A DNA stretch of 21,019 nucleotides, taken from positions 1 through 21,019 of the forward strand of contig CAJTVO010000053.1 in assembly GCA_910579485.1 (NCBI GenBank), in the 5' to 3' direction. Below, piece after piece: positions 20,102 through 21,019 of the stretch (position 1 is the first letter of the stretch; each line of letters begins with the position of its first letter). The stretch is from an uncultured Oscillospiraceae bacterium. Its GTDB lineage: Bacteria > Bacillota > Clostridia > Oscillospirales > Oscillospiraceae. The notes under the pieces are model-generated. The model was not told the DNA's origin. It did not search any database and was given only the letters and a program-made list of their open reading frames with translations. Position numbers and translations under genes: made by a program.

Positions 20102-20902
20102 TCACTGTGCCAGGCAGGCCAAAATACCGTCCGCGATGCCCCGGGCCAGCTTGTCCTGATACTCCGGCTGGGTCAGCAGGGCCAGCTCGGAGGGGGTGGA
20201 CATAAAGCCGCACTCCACCAGGGCGGCAGGCACTTGGGCGGTACGCAGCACCGCCAGATTGGGGCGCTCCTCCATGCCGAAGTCGGCGGCCCCGGTGGCG
20301 TCCAGCATGGTCTCCCGGAGGATCTGGGCCAGCTGCCAGCCCTCGGTCCCCTGGCTGTAGGCGCAGGTGTAGACGCCCAGGGCGTCGTCGTGCTCCACGC
20401 TGGCGTTGCAGTGGACGCTGACGAACAGGTCCGCGCCCAGGGTGTTGGCCAGGCCGGAGCGGGCGTAGAGGTCCACGCTCTGGTCGATGGAGCGGGTCAT
20501 CCGCACGGTCACGCCCTCCGCCTCCAGAAGGGAGGCGGTTTTGGAGGCGATGGCCAAGTTCAGGTCCTTTTCCTTGACGCCGCCGTACTCCGCGCCGTTG
20601 TGGTCTCCGCCGTGGCCGGGGTCCAGCACCACCAGGGGGGAGCCGTCGGGGGCGGCGTCCTCCGGCAGGGAGGAGATGGAGACCGTGGCGGTGGCCGGGT
20701 CCCAGGCCACCGTGCAGCCCAGGGCCTCGGCGATGGCCCGGAGGGGGACCATGGTGGTGCCGCCGGCGGATATGTAGGAGGCGGGGGCGTCCAGAGGCGA
20801 TCCGTTGACGAAGATCCGGACGCCGTTCCCGGCGCCGGAGGCGGTGAGGGTGAGGACCAGCAGCAGGCCCAGGGTCAGGAGGAGGGTATACAGGCGTTTC
20901 AT
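20102..20902 (-). CDS. Secreted N-acetylmuramoyl-L-alanine amidase with a stalk domain
   Basis: The enzyme cuts the bond between muramic acid and the stem peptide of the cell wall. The 266-residue protein has a signal peptide (about 1-23), a copper-amine-oxidase-type stalk domain (about 27-78, with GTTMVPLRAIAEALGCTVAWD) and an Amidase_3 domain (about 90-264). Zinc ligands are H97 in LDPGHGG, E111 in KEKDLNLA and H164 in SVHCNAS; the catalytic glutamate is E230 in VECGFMS. AAAGGA is about ten bases before the ATG. It has its own promoter and may be followed by feoA in one transcript. A role in growth, sporulation or germination cannot be told apart. Confidence 0.93.
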   Translation of the reverse strand: MKRLYTLLLTLGLLLVLTLTASGAGNGVRIFVNGSPLDAPASYISAGGTTMVPLRAIAEALGCTVAWDPATATVSISSLPEDAAPDGSPLVVLDPGHGGDHNGAEYGGVKEKDLNLAIASKTASLLEAEGVTVRMTRSIDQSVDLYARSGLANTLGADLFVSVHCNASVEHDDALGVYTCAYSQGTEGWQLAQILRETMLDATGAADFGMEERPNLAVLRTAQVPAALVECGFMSTPSELALLTQPEYQDKLARGIADGILACLAQ

Positions 20903-20953
20903 TGATAGACGATCCTTTCTTTTTGTTTTTCGACAAAAGGAGGGGTTTTCTTT

Positions 20954-20983
20954 ATTTTAGCGGATGGGGGAGGGAAAGTGCAA
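20954..20983 (-). promoter_or_regulatory. Sigma-A promoter of the amidase gene
   Basis: On the - strand, TTGCAC (20983-20978) and TAAAAT (20959-20954) are separated by 18 bases. The leader to the ATG is about 45 bases. Confidence 0.6.
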
Positions 20984-20996
20984 GAGGTAAGTTATG

Positions 20997-21019
20997 GCAG
21001 GGGGTTCTGCGGCCCCTGC
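20997..21019. other. Hairpin at the right edge of the window
   Basis: GCAGGGG (20997-21003) pairs with CCCCTGC (21013-21019). The window ends at the last base, so I cannot tell whether a T run follows or whether the stem continues. Confidence 0.3.

Overview
The window looks like chromosomal DNA from a GC-rich, spore-forming Clostridia bacterium, most likely an Oscillospiraceae relative of Flavonifractor, Intestinimonas or Lawsonibacter. That placement is an inference. It rests on a high GC content, strong AGGAGG-type ribosome sites, the Gram-positive gene order rimP-nusA-rnpM-ylxQ-infB, a spoIID gene and clostridial regulator types. I see no rRNA, tRNA, CRISPR array, insertion sequence or prophage.

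Layout. 1-1600: rbfA and nrnA (+), preceded by a terminator and a perfect 13-bp palindrome. 1741-2850: nagA (-). 2999-5354: a probable MerR regulon (+). It comprises a YhfC/PrsW-like membrane protease, a MerR regulator with two membrane segments, two small membrane proteins that share the regulator's C-terminal tail, and a YbjQ protein. 5361-5869: a small XRE repressor and a divergent 63-codon gene. 5876-11037: the information-processing operon rimP-nusA-rnpM-ylxQ-infB plus one small ORF (-), with a leader attenuator. 11124-14170: a YfbR-like HD phosphohydrolase (-), then a membrane-bound XRE regulator, a lipoprotein and a zinc-ribbon protein (+). 14169-17619: ansA and a tightly coupled set of a YmdB-like phosphodiesterase, an ASCH protein and an SbcD-like phosphoesterase (-). 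17768-20983: spoIID (-), a polytopic membrane protein (+), then feoA and a cell-wall amidase (-).

The most interesting part is 2999-5304. Two promoters there, one before the protease gene and one before the merR gene, both have a 19-bp spacer filled by the same inverted repeat (ACYTTCC-N7-GGAAGGT). That is the hallmark of MerR-type activation. The regulator and the next two small proteins are related two-TM proteins ending in nearly the same tail (R[IL][RK]EI-x-[GK]GE[EI]D-x-A-x-x-Y). The tail codons also hold the ribosome site and start codon of the following gene, so the cassette appears to be a chain of translationally coupled duplications. I propose an undescribed membrane-sensing module with its own intramembrane protease. 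Its function and signal are unknown.

Other points of note: the infB operon has lost its usual rbfA-nrnA tail, which sits about 5.5 kb away on the other strand; hairpins lie in the rimP and infB leaders; and an ECF-sigma-like promoter precedes the lipoprotein. No intergenic stretch exceeds 300 bases. The largest gaps (1497-1740, 2851-3063, 10879-11123, 11703-11919, 17551-17767) hold the promoters and hairpins listed, or nothing I could call.
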